From Branchiostoma floridae (lineage: Eukaryota; Chordata; Leptocardii; Amphioxiformes; Branchiostomatidae): a stretch of DNA of 64,000 nt. The translations under genes were made by a program, and so were the position numbers. The notes beneath the pieces were generated by a model. The model did no database searches and was not told the DNA's origin. It was given only the letters and a program-made list of their open reading frames with translations. Below are positions 45,101 to 60,100 of the stretch, in pieces (the stretch's first letter is position 1; every line of letters begins with the position of its first letter). The DNA lies in NCBI RefSeq assembly GCF_000003815.2, contig NC_049981.1:11626028-11690027 (forward strand), read 5' to 3'.

Positions 45101-48100
45101 AGACAAATGCCCTAAGGCCTTAAACTTAAAGGAAACTACATGGTTGTACATGATTTCTAGCACTGAGCACCAGATACTTATTAGGGATATACTCTTGATA
45201 TTTTGCCTCTGAGTCACTGATTTATAATAAGACTGGGGCTTTGCCCATACTCTGGGTCTAACCAAATAGAGTTTTATTTTTATGCCTTTTCTTTCCCATC
45301 GTTCAGCAACAGAAATTTCATGTAGATTGAAATAGTTGTCATGCATTTTTTGTGTGCATGTTGTAAAAACATGTTGGTGCAATTTTCCATAATATACTTC
45401 ATGGCTCTTTTCAAGCACTCCAAGTACTCCAATGACATGTACAGGATGAAAGTATCTTGTAGTGTACATGTGTATGTAGTGATGAATGATGTTAAATTTT
45501 GATAGCAGCACTTATCAAGAAGGGGTATCTAACCTTCTGGATAGATGGTTTGAAATACAGTACTGTATATGTACACATGTACATGTAGGATTGTAGGAGC
45601 ATAGCAGTATATGTACTGAAGGTAGAATTGGAGCTGATGGTCAGTAGGACACATACTGTACATCCTGTACATAGGACTGCAACCCTTTCCAGTAGCTACT
45701 GTAGGGTGAGCAACATAGCTGGGATTTGAACTCATGGTTGCTTGCTCAAGAGGCAGGGTCACTTAACCACTGGACTATGCATGCTACATGTAATGGTCTA
45801 AAGTACTTTGAAGCCGTGTGTCCTGTGGTGTAAAAATGATCTATAGCAGTACTTATCCCCAGGAAGCATGCAGTTATGTCCCCAGGGACCAAACACTTGA
45901 CTGGGCCTATCAAGTCTGCAGCTCTAGGAGACTGCCTAATGGAAGTGAAGATTGCAACCATAAAACTTGTCAGAAGTGTTTTTCTCCCTCCAAAGCAGTA
46001 TAATCCATCTCGTTTGTTTTCTTGTTCGCTGACTGTAGACCTCTTGATACTTCGTGTATAAGAAGATTGGAAATTAGGATACAATGTATTTTCAACAAGA
46101 TGATTTATTGTGTGATTAGACTATTATAGCTAATAGCAATACTAGTAATACTAATAGCCAGAGTTTTGACTGTTAAGTAAGATAGTAAGCATAACAGTAA
46201 AATTATATTGCTCCATATGGAAATACATGTGTGTCAGAAAAGAATTTTAGCAATCAATAGTACAGTTTAAACAGCAGTAGGTAAGTAATTAAATGAAAAA
46301 AGAAAGAATGAATGAATGAATAAATTCTAGAAGTAGATTACAATTAGGTAACTAGTATATATTTTTTAACAATTATTTATTGTAAACAAGTCTGAAAAAG
46401 GGACAAGTCATTTGATTTGATTCATTATGTGGTGATACAATGTGCTGCTGGTACATTACTTTGGATTAGCAAATTGTGTTTGACCAGAGTTAAGCTAAAT
46501 TATTAAGAATAGAAATTAGAATATTTAGATTTAAATGAGCTATAATTCATTGTTATTATTACTAGTATTAAATACATCTATCAGAAAATAGTAGTAATTT
46601 TTCAGTGTATAATTTACAAGTCTTCCTCTTGAATATGTACATAACCAAGCCAGGTGGGGATAGAAATTAGAATATGGTCAATTTTATCAATGATAATTGA
46701 TTTATCCATGTGTTTTGGTCCACCCTGAAGTTTCCATTCTGTTTTGGTCCCTCCCCCTACCACAGTACCAGTCAGGTCAGTTTGCTTTAGTCCAAAGGCC
46801 GGGTAGTGTCTGTAACTTGTTTGTCTGGAGTCTACCTACAAATATCAAACATGGCAGATTCTGCACCCGTGGTGAATGGGAAATTGTTGAACCATGCACA
46901 AATTTTTTTCAGCAAATATATATTAACTGTTTGTTCAGAAACAGTCCTGTCATCCTATATTTTAGAATAAAAGTGGAAAATGAAGATGAAATTTTACCTG
47001 GAGGTTGCAAGATATTTGTTGCCATTACAGTTTGTCGTAATCAAAAGAAAGTAAAAAGAAAAAAAAAAAAACTGGAAAAAAATCTACATTTAGCATGCAA
47101 TTTGTTCAAAGTGTTAAGTTTGTTAACCAAGAAATACAAGTGTCAATCTGAATTAAAACTTGGGCCACTATCAAACTACATCAGCCTGTGACCTGGTAGG
47201 TTCCTCATCATGACCTGGTTACTGATCCTGACCTGAAAGAGATGCCTTGTGGCTATTTTTGTCTCAAGTCACACGTTTTATTCATGACAAGTGCGTCATC
47301 AATGCAGCAAACGTCATCATAAAATGGTATATAATTGCCAAGAATGGTCAATCAGAGATAGCAGACTTCACCTCCTCAAAGGTTCTTACCCCCCCCCCTT
47401 TGATATTTATGGTATTATTACAATTAGTACTAGTGCTTCCTCACTGTCATCTTTCGACCCTACACAGTTGTTGACCTTGGTTTCATGGATGATCTTCTAC
47501 TTCACCCACCCATGTTACAAGGGCAAGTCTCATCCTTTCACAGAAAATTAGCATAACATTCCCTCATAAATTATGCAAATATCCTATACTTTCATCTGTG
47601 ATATGGTTCTTTCAACTGCTATAGTACAAGTGGTGCCACCCCCCCTCCATACACACAAAAAAATTATGTAGTCTATAAAATAGTATGAATTTTAGATTTT
47701 CCAGTCATTAGTTACAAACAAGAAAGACTGGTACGAAAATATGATCTTAAATGCACTATTAGAATACATGTACTATAATTATGTAGTGTGTCTGACAAAA
47801 AAGGAAAAGATTTATAACAAGACCCCCCTCATTGCAAGCTTATGGGGGGGGGGGGGGGGGGCAAAATCTAACCAGTTTGAGGTCTCATCAAGACCTACCC
47901 ATGTATCAAATGTCAATATGATTTATGAAGACAATTTGCTCAGGCATCATTGAGTTGTCACAGACAAACATGGAAAAACACACAAAAATGCTAACAAAAA
48001 CATACAATGTAACCTTTATGCGAAAATAACAATGAATATTACAATATCGGGTATGAGTTTTTACCTTTACATCTAGCTGAAGGTCATTGAATTAGAAATC

Positions 48101-51100
48101 AGGCCCAGGACATTTCTGCTTGGGTACTACTAGTACTAGTCGTAATTTGCTCTAGAAAATTGCTCTGAGTTCTGAATGTGATCTTGATGCTTCCCCAAAG
48201 CATTATTGGATACCAAATGATATAGAGATGATGAAGACAGGTCAGTGATGCAAAGTGTTTGACCTTGATATTGTAGATTATTGTATAAGGAACGAGATCC
48301 CAAAATAATAACCTCTTTTCCTTCCATTTGTAGTAAAGCCTTTCCAATTGCAGAGTTGCTCTTGACCCCTCCCACCTTTTGACCATGAAAATCAAACTAG
48401 CAAAACACAGTTTGTGCGCGATCCCCAGGGTTTATGTCATGGGAACATAAAGTAGTACGGATAAACTTGTTGAAGAAGAGGTAAAAATCCTTGTTTGATA
48501 GGCAGCCAGATATAACATGTACTGCATGGTCGAGGAAGGTGTCGAATTTGAGACTGTATTTGGATTGTGAAAGTTCCTGTATAAATATGCTCCATTATGC
48601 AACTACCCTTCTAGTGTGAGCCGGCTGCAATTATGTGACCTCCACAGAGCGGCATTTAAAAGTGGGCATGAGAAGGCGATCTGCTGACAGGATTTTTTTT
48701 TTATAAATATTTTGTGGCTTGTACACTATACTAAAACATATTCATTTTTGGTATTCCTCAAGTGCACCCTATAGCTACTACATATTTTTCCACGTCGAAG
48801 CCAGTCGCCCTATAGAAATCCCCATAGGCCAAAAACTGTGTTCTTCTAGTTCCCTAACGTTGTTAAAGAGAGAATCGGGGTAAGAGAGAATTGATGATGA
48901 TGAGAGAATTAGAGACACGATAGATGAAAAAAAAAGAGATTGACCTATACTATTTTTTGTGTAATTTTTGTATTGAAATTGCAACAGAGGACATTCCATG
49001 CAGCAATTTGCTACTTTGGGGTGCCATCTAGTAATAATCTTTTGTTGAAAAATTATCATTTACAAATGTAGGACAAATGCCCCCTAGCAGATTTCTTTGC
49101 TCTTCAGGCCGAACTACGGATCACTTTCTCTCCAATTCAAGCAGAGGTTTGGCTCCAAGTGTGGTTTTTGATGTGTTTTTAGGCATTGTCATCAGTTTTT
49201 CTATTTGTATTGTATTCCTACCAAATCACCTATTAAAAAACATGTAACTTAAGGAAAACAGCCATAGCCGAACCTCTGCTTGGAGGTTGATCACTTTCCT
49301 GGCAAAGCCTTCTTTCTAAATCTCTTGTTACAGATTGATAGAATCAGAAAAGTATCTATAAGTGTTGACTCATCCTTGATTGTTTCCTGATTTACAGGGT
49401 TCTCCAGAAGAGTTCTCCAAGTTCCATGTAGTAATAGGGAATGAAGCCTGTGATCTGGACTCCACAGTTTCAGCCTTGGCTTATGCCTTCTTTTTGCACA
49501 AGGTATGTAAAAATATTGTACAATCCATTGAACGATCTGTACACATTATACAAGTCTTATTGCTGATGTCTGAGTTCTGAGTGTCTTGGCCTAACATGTT
49601 TTCAAGTTGTCCTAACTTATGAGAGTTAGATAAATTATATAAACTGTACATATGATAGGCTATGGTTCTTCAATGCTAGCTTTGTACTACTAGTTTGTGT
49701 GTTGATCACTGTATATCTGTCCTCGTCATTAATCAATAATCTTTTTTTTCCAGACTGCTGCTAATGATGACACAAGTGTTGCACATGTCCCTGTCCTCAA
49801 CATCCCCCGTGCCGACCTACCGCTGCGTACAGAAATAACGTTCTTCCTCGCACAGCAGGAGATTCCCACAGACTCCCTCACCTTCCGCGATGACATCAAC
49901 CTCACAGCGCTGCACAGCCAAGACAAACTCTCACTAACTCTGGTGGACCACAATGTTATAAGGGCCCCGAGAGACCAGGACTTCGAGTCAGTGGTTGTGG
50001 AGGTTATAGACCACCATAAAGATGAAAGACCAGAAAGCGATGTCTGTGAGAAAACGGTTGAGATGGTCGGGTCCTGCACCACTCTGGTGGCAGAGAAGAT
50101 TCTAGAGAAGGATGCAACTGTTATGGACAAAAAACTTGCAACATTGCTGATAGGTAAACTTTCATTGTAATGATTTTGTTAGAAGAAAATAAGTGACACG
50201 AATGTGTGTGTGCATGCGTGTGTATGGGGGAGGTATTTATAGATTGTTACCAAATATAATTGTTATTAGTTTATTTCCGCATTTATGTTGTTTCTTTGCA
50301 TACAAAACTTTCATGGTTCTAGAATATTATTGATATGTTTACGATGCAATCAGGTTGCTGAGATTTTGTGACAGCCACCAATCCTGAATATCACAGAATT
50401 TTTGCAATATCTATTTCAATTTTGATGAATGTTCAATTGTGCTATGTACAACATATGCTCTGGTCCATTTGAATCTGCTCCTGAAATTGTTATGCCACGG
50501 CCAAAGAAAGACCAAGGTTAACTGAAAGGCATCTTATCGATCCAAGTTCCCAAGTAAATCAAGTGATGTGCACAATCTGTATGTTGGCTACATCACAAAC
50601 GTCGAAACGCTCCTCTTCCGAGAAAAAGCTAACATACATTTCACGGTTCAAGTATGAAGCAATCAATCATTCAGTTGGAATCTACTTTGTCTCTGAATTT
50701 TGTGTTTAATGCCTAAATGTTGTTATACTGTGGGAAAAGTTACAATTCTTTCTCCCTAGGAAGTTAAAACTTGTTCACCACAAAATCAAATATAATGTAA
50801 AACAAAGTGATATGTTCTAAGTTTTGTTTAGAAACTGTTTTAATTGTGTATCATCACTATGTATGACTAGAATTGTAGTCAATTATAGTGTACAATGTAC
50901 TATAACAGTTAGTCTTTTAACTTTAACAGTTTTTGTGGTGGCCTGTCCACTGCAAATTCATAGCATTACAAATATGTCTCCAACGTATTATGTTAACTAT
51001 ACTACACAGTTGTTCCAACCACGACTTTAAAACACTGCAGAAACCTTTTTTTTCTATCTTACAGTAAGATAAAAGTTTAACCATGACAAAATTTGATTGA

Positions 51101-54100
51101 TTTCCTAGGCATTTCCCAGGTTTCCCCCCAGCTTTAACAATGTTTTTCCCACTGCAGGTACGATTCTTGTAGACACAGTAAACCGCTCAGTGGAGGCACA
51201 GAAGGTTACGCCCAAAGACGAGGACATTCTGGGGAGACTTAAAGATTTCTGCCCTGAGGTGGATGAAGGGGAATTGTTCCAAAGCATACAGGAGGCCAAG
51301 TTTGATATATCAGGTATGCCTAGGCAATTTCTATTGGAAAATATCTGATGGTAGATAATGGTTTTTCATCCCTAGGCCATATACATGATTGTACGGATTT
51401 GATTACATGGATATGGATGCCATCCTCTGGGCACTTCAAAACTGGTGCGAGCATACAAAAAAGAAAAATATTTAGATAGGCTAAAAATATTGCCTTCATA
51501 TTGACAAATGACTGAAAACACAGAAAACATGGTATACCCATTAAAATTTTTTTTATTTTTGTTTTGTCAAATCTTCCTTGAAAATTTGCTCATTATTGTG
51601 TATTTCCCAATATTTCTTTTGCATTTATGGCATAAATTTGCTCATTTTGCATGCAGCTCCTTTCTTTGATTCACAGTCTGATTACAAACTTTTATTTTTG
51701 GAAATGGACAATAATTGATGCACACACTGCAGGTGGTCCTATCCAAAGCTTCTTGTAGAATAAGGGCCAGTTTTTATCTTTTTAGCAAATCTCAGATTGA
51801 AGGTGGTTGAACTCCATTGACCTGATGAGCCGGCAAATGATTGACTGGAGATCTTTTTCAGTTAATCTGATTGATGTAAGACTTAGAGGCTTCCCAGTGA
51901 TTTGTGTTTGGTATCTCTTACCCAAAGGATTATGGAAATTGAAGATTTAAATGAAATATGAAAGCATTTAGGGGTTCTAGAAGCTTATTACCTGTGGTAT
52001 GAATTGAAGCTGGATGATAAGTATCAACAATCCTTCGATATTATTGTCAAAACAGATATAGATCATCATCAGCCTCGTGAAGCATCTATTAAAATATATT
52101 GAATTTATTTGCAAGATTTTTATTTGACTTAAAAAAGAGTCATAATTATACAATGTATTACTAGCTTGTTCATTGTACAATATACATGTATGTGCACACT
52201 GACACACCAACCTGTTCCTCATAATGGTTGTCAGATGTGGTAAGCAGGGTGCCTCCAGCTTTTAATTTTCTCCATACCACTCATTTTGGGGGCATTCTCC
52301 CACACAGAAATGAACCTACATGTACATGCCTGAACTCCAATTGAGTTCCAGGACACTGGTTTCAATCTGCACAGGAGAAATTTTTGTGTTTGAAGCCTAT
52401 TTCATAATATGTTGTGAATTTTCATCATGCTAAGCTTAATATGTATTTTTATCAATTTTATGTCATGTAGTTTAGATATTTTGGATAGATGTGGTGAAAA
52501 GTCTGTCCTGACAAGCAAATTTCTATCATAGGAAGGAGGAACTGGTGACAGCCCTGGTCATAAGGAAAAGAAAAATAACACACTTTAAAATTTGAAGGCC
52601 ATGATGAAAACACAGAGAGGAAACTTAAATCTGACTACAATGTACTTGTCACTCTCTGGCACAGTACTGTGTGTACCAAAGTACAGACTTTTGTCTGACT
52701 CTATTATCATGTAAATCTTCCATCATGTTTCTGAATCAGATAACCATCAAATTACTGTTAATTCTTGAAATTTTGTAACAGTTTTATATGTTTGTGGTTT
52801 TTGCAGCGACCCTTTCAAAGAGAACTTAGTTTTACCACCACTGCTGTTGACATTTCTGTGCAGTCGTGACTAAAATGCCATCCCGAATTTAAAACCACTG
52901 CCAACACTCCATTTGCTCTTTTACTGCAAAACTACTATAACAGCTCAGCAAACTAAAGGCATTTACAGTAGATACCTATGGCTTTAGCACTTTTAATGGA
53001 TAGCAGGTAGGCTGACAGCTTTTGAAGGATGGCTACTGTCATGCTGTGTCCAAATCTTATTACTTTATTGACCCCAATACCATAACTAGATGCACTTTAT
53101 TACCAACGTGAGTGTTTGTACGGCATTTATGACAAGCTATTACCATCGTGTTTGCATTACATTCAATTTGTACCTCTTGGTATTTAGGAATATCATTTCA
53201 ATTTGGGAAGATTATACGCTAAGATGTCATATCTTTATTTTATTCAGTTCACATATATTTCTTGACAACTGTGCTATACACACAGCTCTCTCTTCAATAA
53301 CATGAATATGAATATAAAACAATAACACTGAGTTCAGCATGCATATAAATTATACAAGATGGATAACAAAAAGTTCAAGGGAAACAATAAAAGTTTACGT
53401 GCAATCAATCACAAAAATCTACCTGTACAATCAATGATATTGTGAATAATATTGAAAATGTTACAGTTTTGTAGTAAGTGTGAAAATGACATGGGACATA
53501 GTTACGTAAAGAACATTAATGATAAAAATTGATAATATGGGTGTTATATTTGTTCAGGACATTGTACATGAATCATTTTGCTTGAATTGTAACAGTGGTG
53601 TTCAAATACCGCCTACCGTCCTTGCCCAAGGGCTCTAGAGTTTTTGTGGCGACAGCGATAGCGGTCATGATTTGAAATCCACCGCCCCGGGTTCGATCCC
53701 GGGTGTTGGCATGTTTGTTTCTTTCTGTTCTTACTCACCACTCTCAATTTCTACAGAATATCCATTAAGGACTGAAATTGTTCTGTTAGGGAATGTAATT
53801 TACTGTACATAAATGATGCATACCTGATAGTAATCTAATCCATGTTGCCCCCCTCCCCACAGAGCTGAGTGTACCAGACTTGCTGAGGAAGGACCTGAAG
53901 TCCATCTCCAATAATGACATCACCATCGCCATGGCTTCAATCACCATGGATCTGGAGGTACAAAAATCTATATTACAAGGGACTAGAAATAAAGTCACCT
54001 AATCAAATCTACAATTTTTAACTGAAATTGACTATAAATTCAAAGAGATAAGGCTCCGAAAGCAAACTTTTGTCAGATGTATTATGGAGAAAACTGAAAA

Positions 54101-57100
54101 GAATATTTGACAAACTATATTTTATCACTGATAAATTATTTCTTTATTTGCAAAATGTAACAAGACATTACCCTGATCCTTAGGGCAGCATTGCTGATGT
54201 TTGGGGGTCAAAAATCATGACTGCAGCTTGTCCAGAACACAAGATGTCTTAACCGGAATGCCAATAGGGGGCATTATCGAACTTGACCTTCTATTTCCAG
54301 ACCTGTACCTGCCTAACAAATATCACAAGGATTCACAGCTTCTCCAGTTATCCTTTCCACACACAGACAGATGAACATATGGCACAGAAAACATTATCTT
54401 CTTGGCAAAAACAAAAATTGTTTTTAAAAATCTTTAAATTTTTCTAGTAGGTACAGAAAATTTTTTTAAAAGAATTTCGAAATTTTCACAAAAAAACTAG
54501 AATAAAAGATTAAAAAATCTCAAAATTTATTTAGAATTTCTTTAGTTTTTAATAAAGCATGAATATTCTCACCGTTGTTTTTTTTTACCATTTTCACAAA
54601 TAATGATCAAACCCCACCCAATTGCAACATTCTTCTTGGTCCATCCAATATTTATGCCAGCCTTTCTGATATTTCCACAATAAACAACCTCCTTAGATGA
54701 AGAATTTGACTTTACAACCCGTAAATAAATAACATAGTTTACAGTAACAACATGAGACTAAAATGATGCACTCAAAAAATAGTGTGTGGGAAATGTGTAT
54801 TCATTTGTATACAGGGCAGAAGAATGCACAGCTGACTGAGAATTCAATACAGGGTGGGCGGCACATCTGCCCATTGTGTGGGCTGTAGTGAAGTCAGACC
54901 TATGCATTATTTATGAAATAACCTTCGTGTCAGCAAGCATCGGTTACACCCACATACTGGTAATGATCACAGTAGCATGAAGTTAAACTGTCAGTCAGTA
55001 AATTTGAGACTTGAACACAACTTACAGTTACATCGTGTTATTGTGGCTAATTGTGTGGCTAAGGCTTGCAGGGAGAAGATGGGTGGGTCACGGGTTCGAA
55101 TCCTGGTGTCCTTGCGAAAGGCACTTTCCTCACTCCACCCAGGAGTAAAAATGAGTACTTGACTTTGGTTGGGTAAGTAAAAAGCAGTGGAAGGAGAGGG
55201 ATGGGCTCCAGATTCCAATTCCATGCCTTAGACACTGCCCCTATACATCCTCAAAAAGTCCTTTATCTACCTTATGATTTCAGTTGTGCGTAAGATTTAT
55301 GGAATCTACTTGTTAACTAAATACAGTGATTTTTCAATGCTTCTATCCGGTTATACTGGGCTAAGCCTACCTTTAGGTTGTCATATTCCATGATGTAATG
55401 AACTATTGATCTAAGGTATCAACTGACATTGTTCATATTGAATTTAAGACAGAAACAATCCAATCACATGTAAAGCTACCTGGGGTGGCTTAGTGGATGA
55501 TATAGATTATGTGTTGGCCATAAATTTTGATAGTCTAATGCTTTTTCTGTTGTCACTAATCCAGATAATAAAATCATATCAATAATTTCTAAAGACTTTA
55601 ACCCTTTCTTTAAAATTACTTTGTATAAGTTATTGTTTCATATTATTTTCCTGTAGGCTTATACTATTAAATTCATTTCCTTATTCCCTACTAGTAACTA
55701 AGGCATAGCTATTGATATCCTTTGAAAAAAATTGAAGATAGTTTTGCACCAGGTTTATACAGTAATAAGCATCTAGAAGGAAAATATATTTATTATAGAA
55801 GGCAGATAGGAAGTCATTTTGCAGTATTCTCTCTGTCACAAATTCATAACACCATGAAAATATGCTTTTCAATGTATTACTACCATAACTGAACTACGGA
55901 ATAGTTTGGACAGCAAATTTAGATTCAGTTAGAACACCATGAAAACCTTGATTTCTCTTCTACCGCAAAAGCAAGTCCCCACAAAAATAAATGAATTTAC
56001 AGTAAAAATGCACGGAGCAGTACTGACACAAGATTTGTCCATATGATAACAGGGGCTTACGTGTACTTCATAACATAGAGATCCTCGCTTGTAATGCTTA
56101 AAAGTCAGACCCTACATGTAAATCGCAGTAAACAAGATTCAGTATTCAATCACTCTCAGTTTCAGAAAGGTCGTCTGTTCCGGGATGCCCTTGTTGGGTC
56201 CCCCCTGTGTCATTCCCAGTGTGATCTGTTTGTCTGATCTATTAAGGGAATGATCTGTCATGATTGAGAATCGAGATTAAATTTGGGACTGCAGCTGCAT
56301 ATATAGTACAGTCATATACAATGCATACATAGTGACTGCAGCGTTAGCAAGACCACAGCTCCCCCTAGAGACAAATAGAAGAAATGCAGGGAAAGCTTCA
56401 TCCATTCTTTCCTAGCAAGGTTTTTGATTCCTAGTTTCCTCAGTGAATATGTTTGTGTGTCCTGGCATATCTTCAAAGCCATCTAAATATTGTGGAGTGG
56501 CAGAATGTGAGGCAGTAAACGGTGTAACTGGAGATTTGTAGGGTGGGAAGCTTAAGTTTGGCCCACCCAGGTCAACGTTACCTGTAGGAAGGCAGGAAAA
56601 TGTATAGAGAGCATTGGCAAGAAATTCACTAATAGAATAAAAACTTCACAAAAACTCGGGGAAAATATTTCACAGAAGTACAAGTCAAGGTTTTTGATTT
56701 CTTGGGATATTGGGATGCTAATGGAAAACTTTGGCCTTTTTTCAGGAATTGTTGGACAAACCTAATGTGATAGAGTCTATGAAGGAGTTCTGCTCCAGGC
56801 AAGATGCAAAAGTCTTGGTCGTCATGACGATATCCACAAACAAGACAGGAGGCATGGAACGTCAGCTGGCTGTGTACAGTGAAGACAGCATCCTCAGAGA
56901 GAGGGTGAGGATGAAATCTTAAGACATTCTTCATTTTAGTACATCCGTATTATTCATAACTATACATATATACTATAAAACATACATATTCTAATTTCTA
57001 AACTAGTGCCACATTTGCAAAACTGGTGAAAGTAGTGTGATACTTTGCATTGTATGAATGATATGGAGTTCATTGAGAATTTGAGATACCCTAATTATGG

Positions 57101-60100
57101 AAATGTGATGCTGCAAAAGATGGGATAAAATTAAGCATGATAGCATGAACTCATGTTGTCTTGATACTATGTAGATATTGCAGTAAAAGTACTTCAGTAT
57201 TAACAACTTGTTGCACAATATTGTAAAAATGTAAAGCATGTGTAGTGTGTAGTTGAATGTCCCCAACCCTGTTTGATACCATTTCTGTGTTTTTACAGGT
57301 GTCTGTATCGTTACAGGTGGCTGAAACACTTGACACGGCCACTAACGTTACCCTCGGGCTGTCTCACTTCGAGACCGGCATTTCCACCCTGCGAGCCTAT
57401 CACCAAGGTAATGTCGCCGCCTCGCGGAAAAAAGTCCTTCCCATCCTCCAAGATTTCCTCCAAACACCATTTCAAGAACCCTCCAAACCACACCTTGCAG
57501 AAACCAGGGGCTTGTTTTCTCCAGAAAGTTCAGATACAGGGTTTGATAAGACACCGGATAGCGACGGTTGGGAACAGGAAGCGTGGTCGCCTATGAAGCA
57601 CTCGGACAGTGGCCTTTTGTCAGATGACTTATTAGACAAGGAGCAAGGAAAGCCTGACTCCAACGATGTAGCGAACGTTGACGTGGAATTATTTGGTGGA
57701 AGTAGTGCTACAGCTTCAAGTACGGGTATGCAGCTTGAAGTGCAGAATGACAACCTGCTCATGTTTTCACCAGACCCCTCCCCTATGTTGGAACTACCCA
57801 ACCAGATGCCTGGAAATCTGCTGGCGATATCCGACGAGGCATCACCTAACACGAGCTGCCCACGCACCCCACCAAATAGTTTCATCGACTCGACGCTAAA
57901 CAACCAGAACTTTGACCAGATGAAGTTCACCACAGAAGAATTCATGGAGAGGATGAAACGAAAAAGCGAGAGCGAGGAGTTTGCCGACTTTGACCCCATA
58001 GCGACGAAGGACGTGGATATCTCGGAAAAGGACGTTGACCTCATGCAGCTGCCAACAGAGGCGACGGGGAACGTTGTGGCCTACCTCTTTGCTCAAGAAA
58101 TGGTGAGCAACGTGGGGAAAGACCTAGAATCTCTACAGTTAGGAGAAAGCACTGACAATCAACAGGATGCGGATAGTAGTAGTCAAGAGGTCCTCCGTGA
58201 TGACTCCGAGTTAAATGAATCCAAAGAAAGAGCCAACCCTTTCATGGATAAAACACCCGTCATTGAAACAATGCCAGATCCGTTCAGTTCTGGAGATCCG
58301 TTTGGACTTGGTTTAGACCCATTCTCTTCCGGGGGTGCTTTTGGCGAGTCGTCACCGATCGATAGCAGCAACCCATTTGGCGATAATTTCACTCCATCTG
58401 AAGTGAAACTACAGCCAGATATCTTAGGAAATGGGCTTGTGGACACATTGGTGGAAAGCCAACAACCTAAAATGGAAGAGCTTGATAAACCAAACAGCCA
58501 GGAAAATCCTTACACTGATCCTGATTTTTGGAGTTCTGGTACTAAAGAGAACACAGCAGCTGATCTTCTTGGGGATGACCCTTTTGGTCTGAAGGAAATA
58601 CCACCTGATGATTTTGACAAACAATCAAGCTCATCAGGCAACTCCATCAACAACCCCTTTATGGATGACTTCGGTAACATCGAGCAAGAGCTTGATGCTG
58701 CACATACTAAACAGGAGCAAGGATCTGCTTCTCCAAACCCTTTCCTTGAAGACTTAGAAGTTATTCCTGAAGAAAACAAAACAGAAGAAAAAACTGAAAG
58801 TGATACCACAGATCTGTTTGAAGGTGAAGTAATATCAACAGCTACTGCTGAATCATCAAGAAATGACTTGACCAATCAGCAACAAGAAGGCCAAGTAACA
58901 AAAGATGAATCAGCCAATCAGAGTACAGGGGCCTTATTAGATGTTTTTGGTTCTTTCCCTCCAAGCATAGAGGACCCAGCCGGTGGTAGTCCATACTTTG
59001 ACACTGAAGAAGTGTTGGATGATGCACCAGAAACTATGAGTACTCCGAAAGCGGAGGAAAAACGGGAAGCATGGAAACCGCTTTACTCTGTAGAGTCCTT
59101 GGACGAGGAATCGGAGCAGAGCACGATAACAGAGACGTCACCAGACAGCATCACAAGCCCTGTTGCAAGTCGTCTTCTAGACGTGGCGTCCCCTATGTCG
59201 TCCGAGTACAGGTCCGCTACAGAGTCTCTCGGTGCAGTGACAGACTCCGTCACTCAAAGTGAAAGTGAGATTACGGAAACATGGCCAGACGGCATAACAA
59301 GCCCTGTTGCAAGTCGTCTTCTAGACGTTACGTCCCCTTCTTCGTCCGAGTACAGGTCCGCTACAGAGTCTATCGGTGCAATGACAGACTCCGTCACTCA
59401 AAGTGAAAGTGAGATTACGGAAACATGGCCAGACGGCATAACAAGCCCTGTTGCAAGTCGTCTTCTAGACGTTACGTCCCCTTCTTCGTCCGAGTACAGG
59501 TCCGCTACAGAGTCTCTCGGTGCAATGACAGACTCCGTCACTCAAAGTGAAAGTGAGATTACGGAAACATGGCCAGACGGCATAACAAGCCCTGTTGCAA
59601 GTCGTCTTCTAGACGTGACATCCCCCACATTCTCTGACTACAAATCTGCCACAGAGTCTCTTGGTGCAATGACTCAAAGTTCCATCACTCAAAGTGAAAG
59701 TGAGTTCTTCTCTGTCACAAGTCCATCAGAAGAAAATGTCTCAGCTCTTGAGTCGCCCCCTCCTGAACCAAATGAACTTGACGATCTTGAGCACATAGAA
59801 GATATGCAGAAAAAGGATGATTCCAGTGATGATATGTCCTCTAGCCCTGGAAAGATTTCGGACGTAACCGACTCCTCGGACAGCTCAAACTCATATTCTC
59901 TGGAGAGTTCAGAACCAGCTAACACAGAATTCATGTTCTCCAAGGCTCCTACAGAAGTCATAAAAGAAGAAGACGAAGAGGAAGAAGATGATGAGCAAAA
60001 AACTCCAGTTGCACCCAGTCAAGGATTGGACCTTTTAGGACAAGATCTTCCCACTGAAAAATTCAACCCGTTTCTGGCAAAAACACCAATTGAAATGCCA

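Larger units (their letters stand above)
42179..49397. other. Intron 1 of the PRUNE2-like gene (7.2 kb)
   Basis: The intron holds a SINE at 43142, a minus-strand SINE-like segment at 45690, poly-G/C runs near 47389 and 47843, and a MITE at 49129. The rest is AT-rich with no further supported exon. Confidence 0.5.

Noticed and set aside
46697-47191. 164-codon open frame in PRUNE2-like intron 1
   Set aside because: It has no splice context, no recognisable motif, poly-Lys from an A-run, and lies in an AT-rich intron. Best explained as chance.
53647-53711. Functional tRNA-Ser
   Set aside because: The T-arm is good but the acceptor and anticodon stems do not pair, and the length is too short for a tRNA with a long variable arm.
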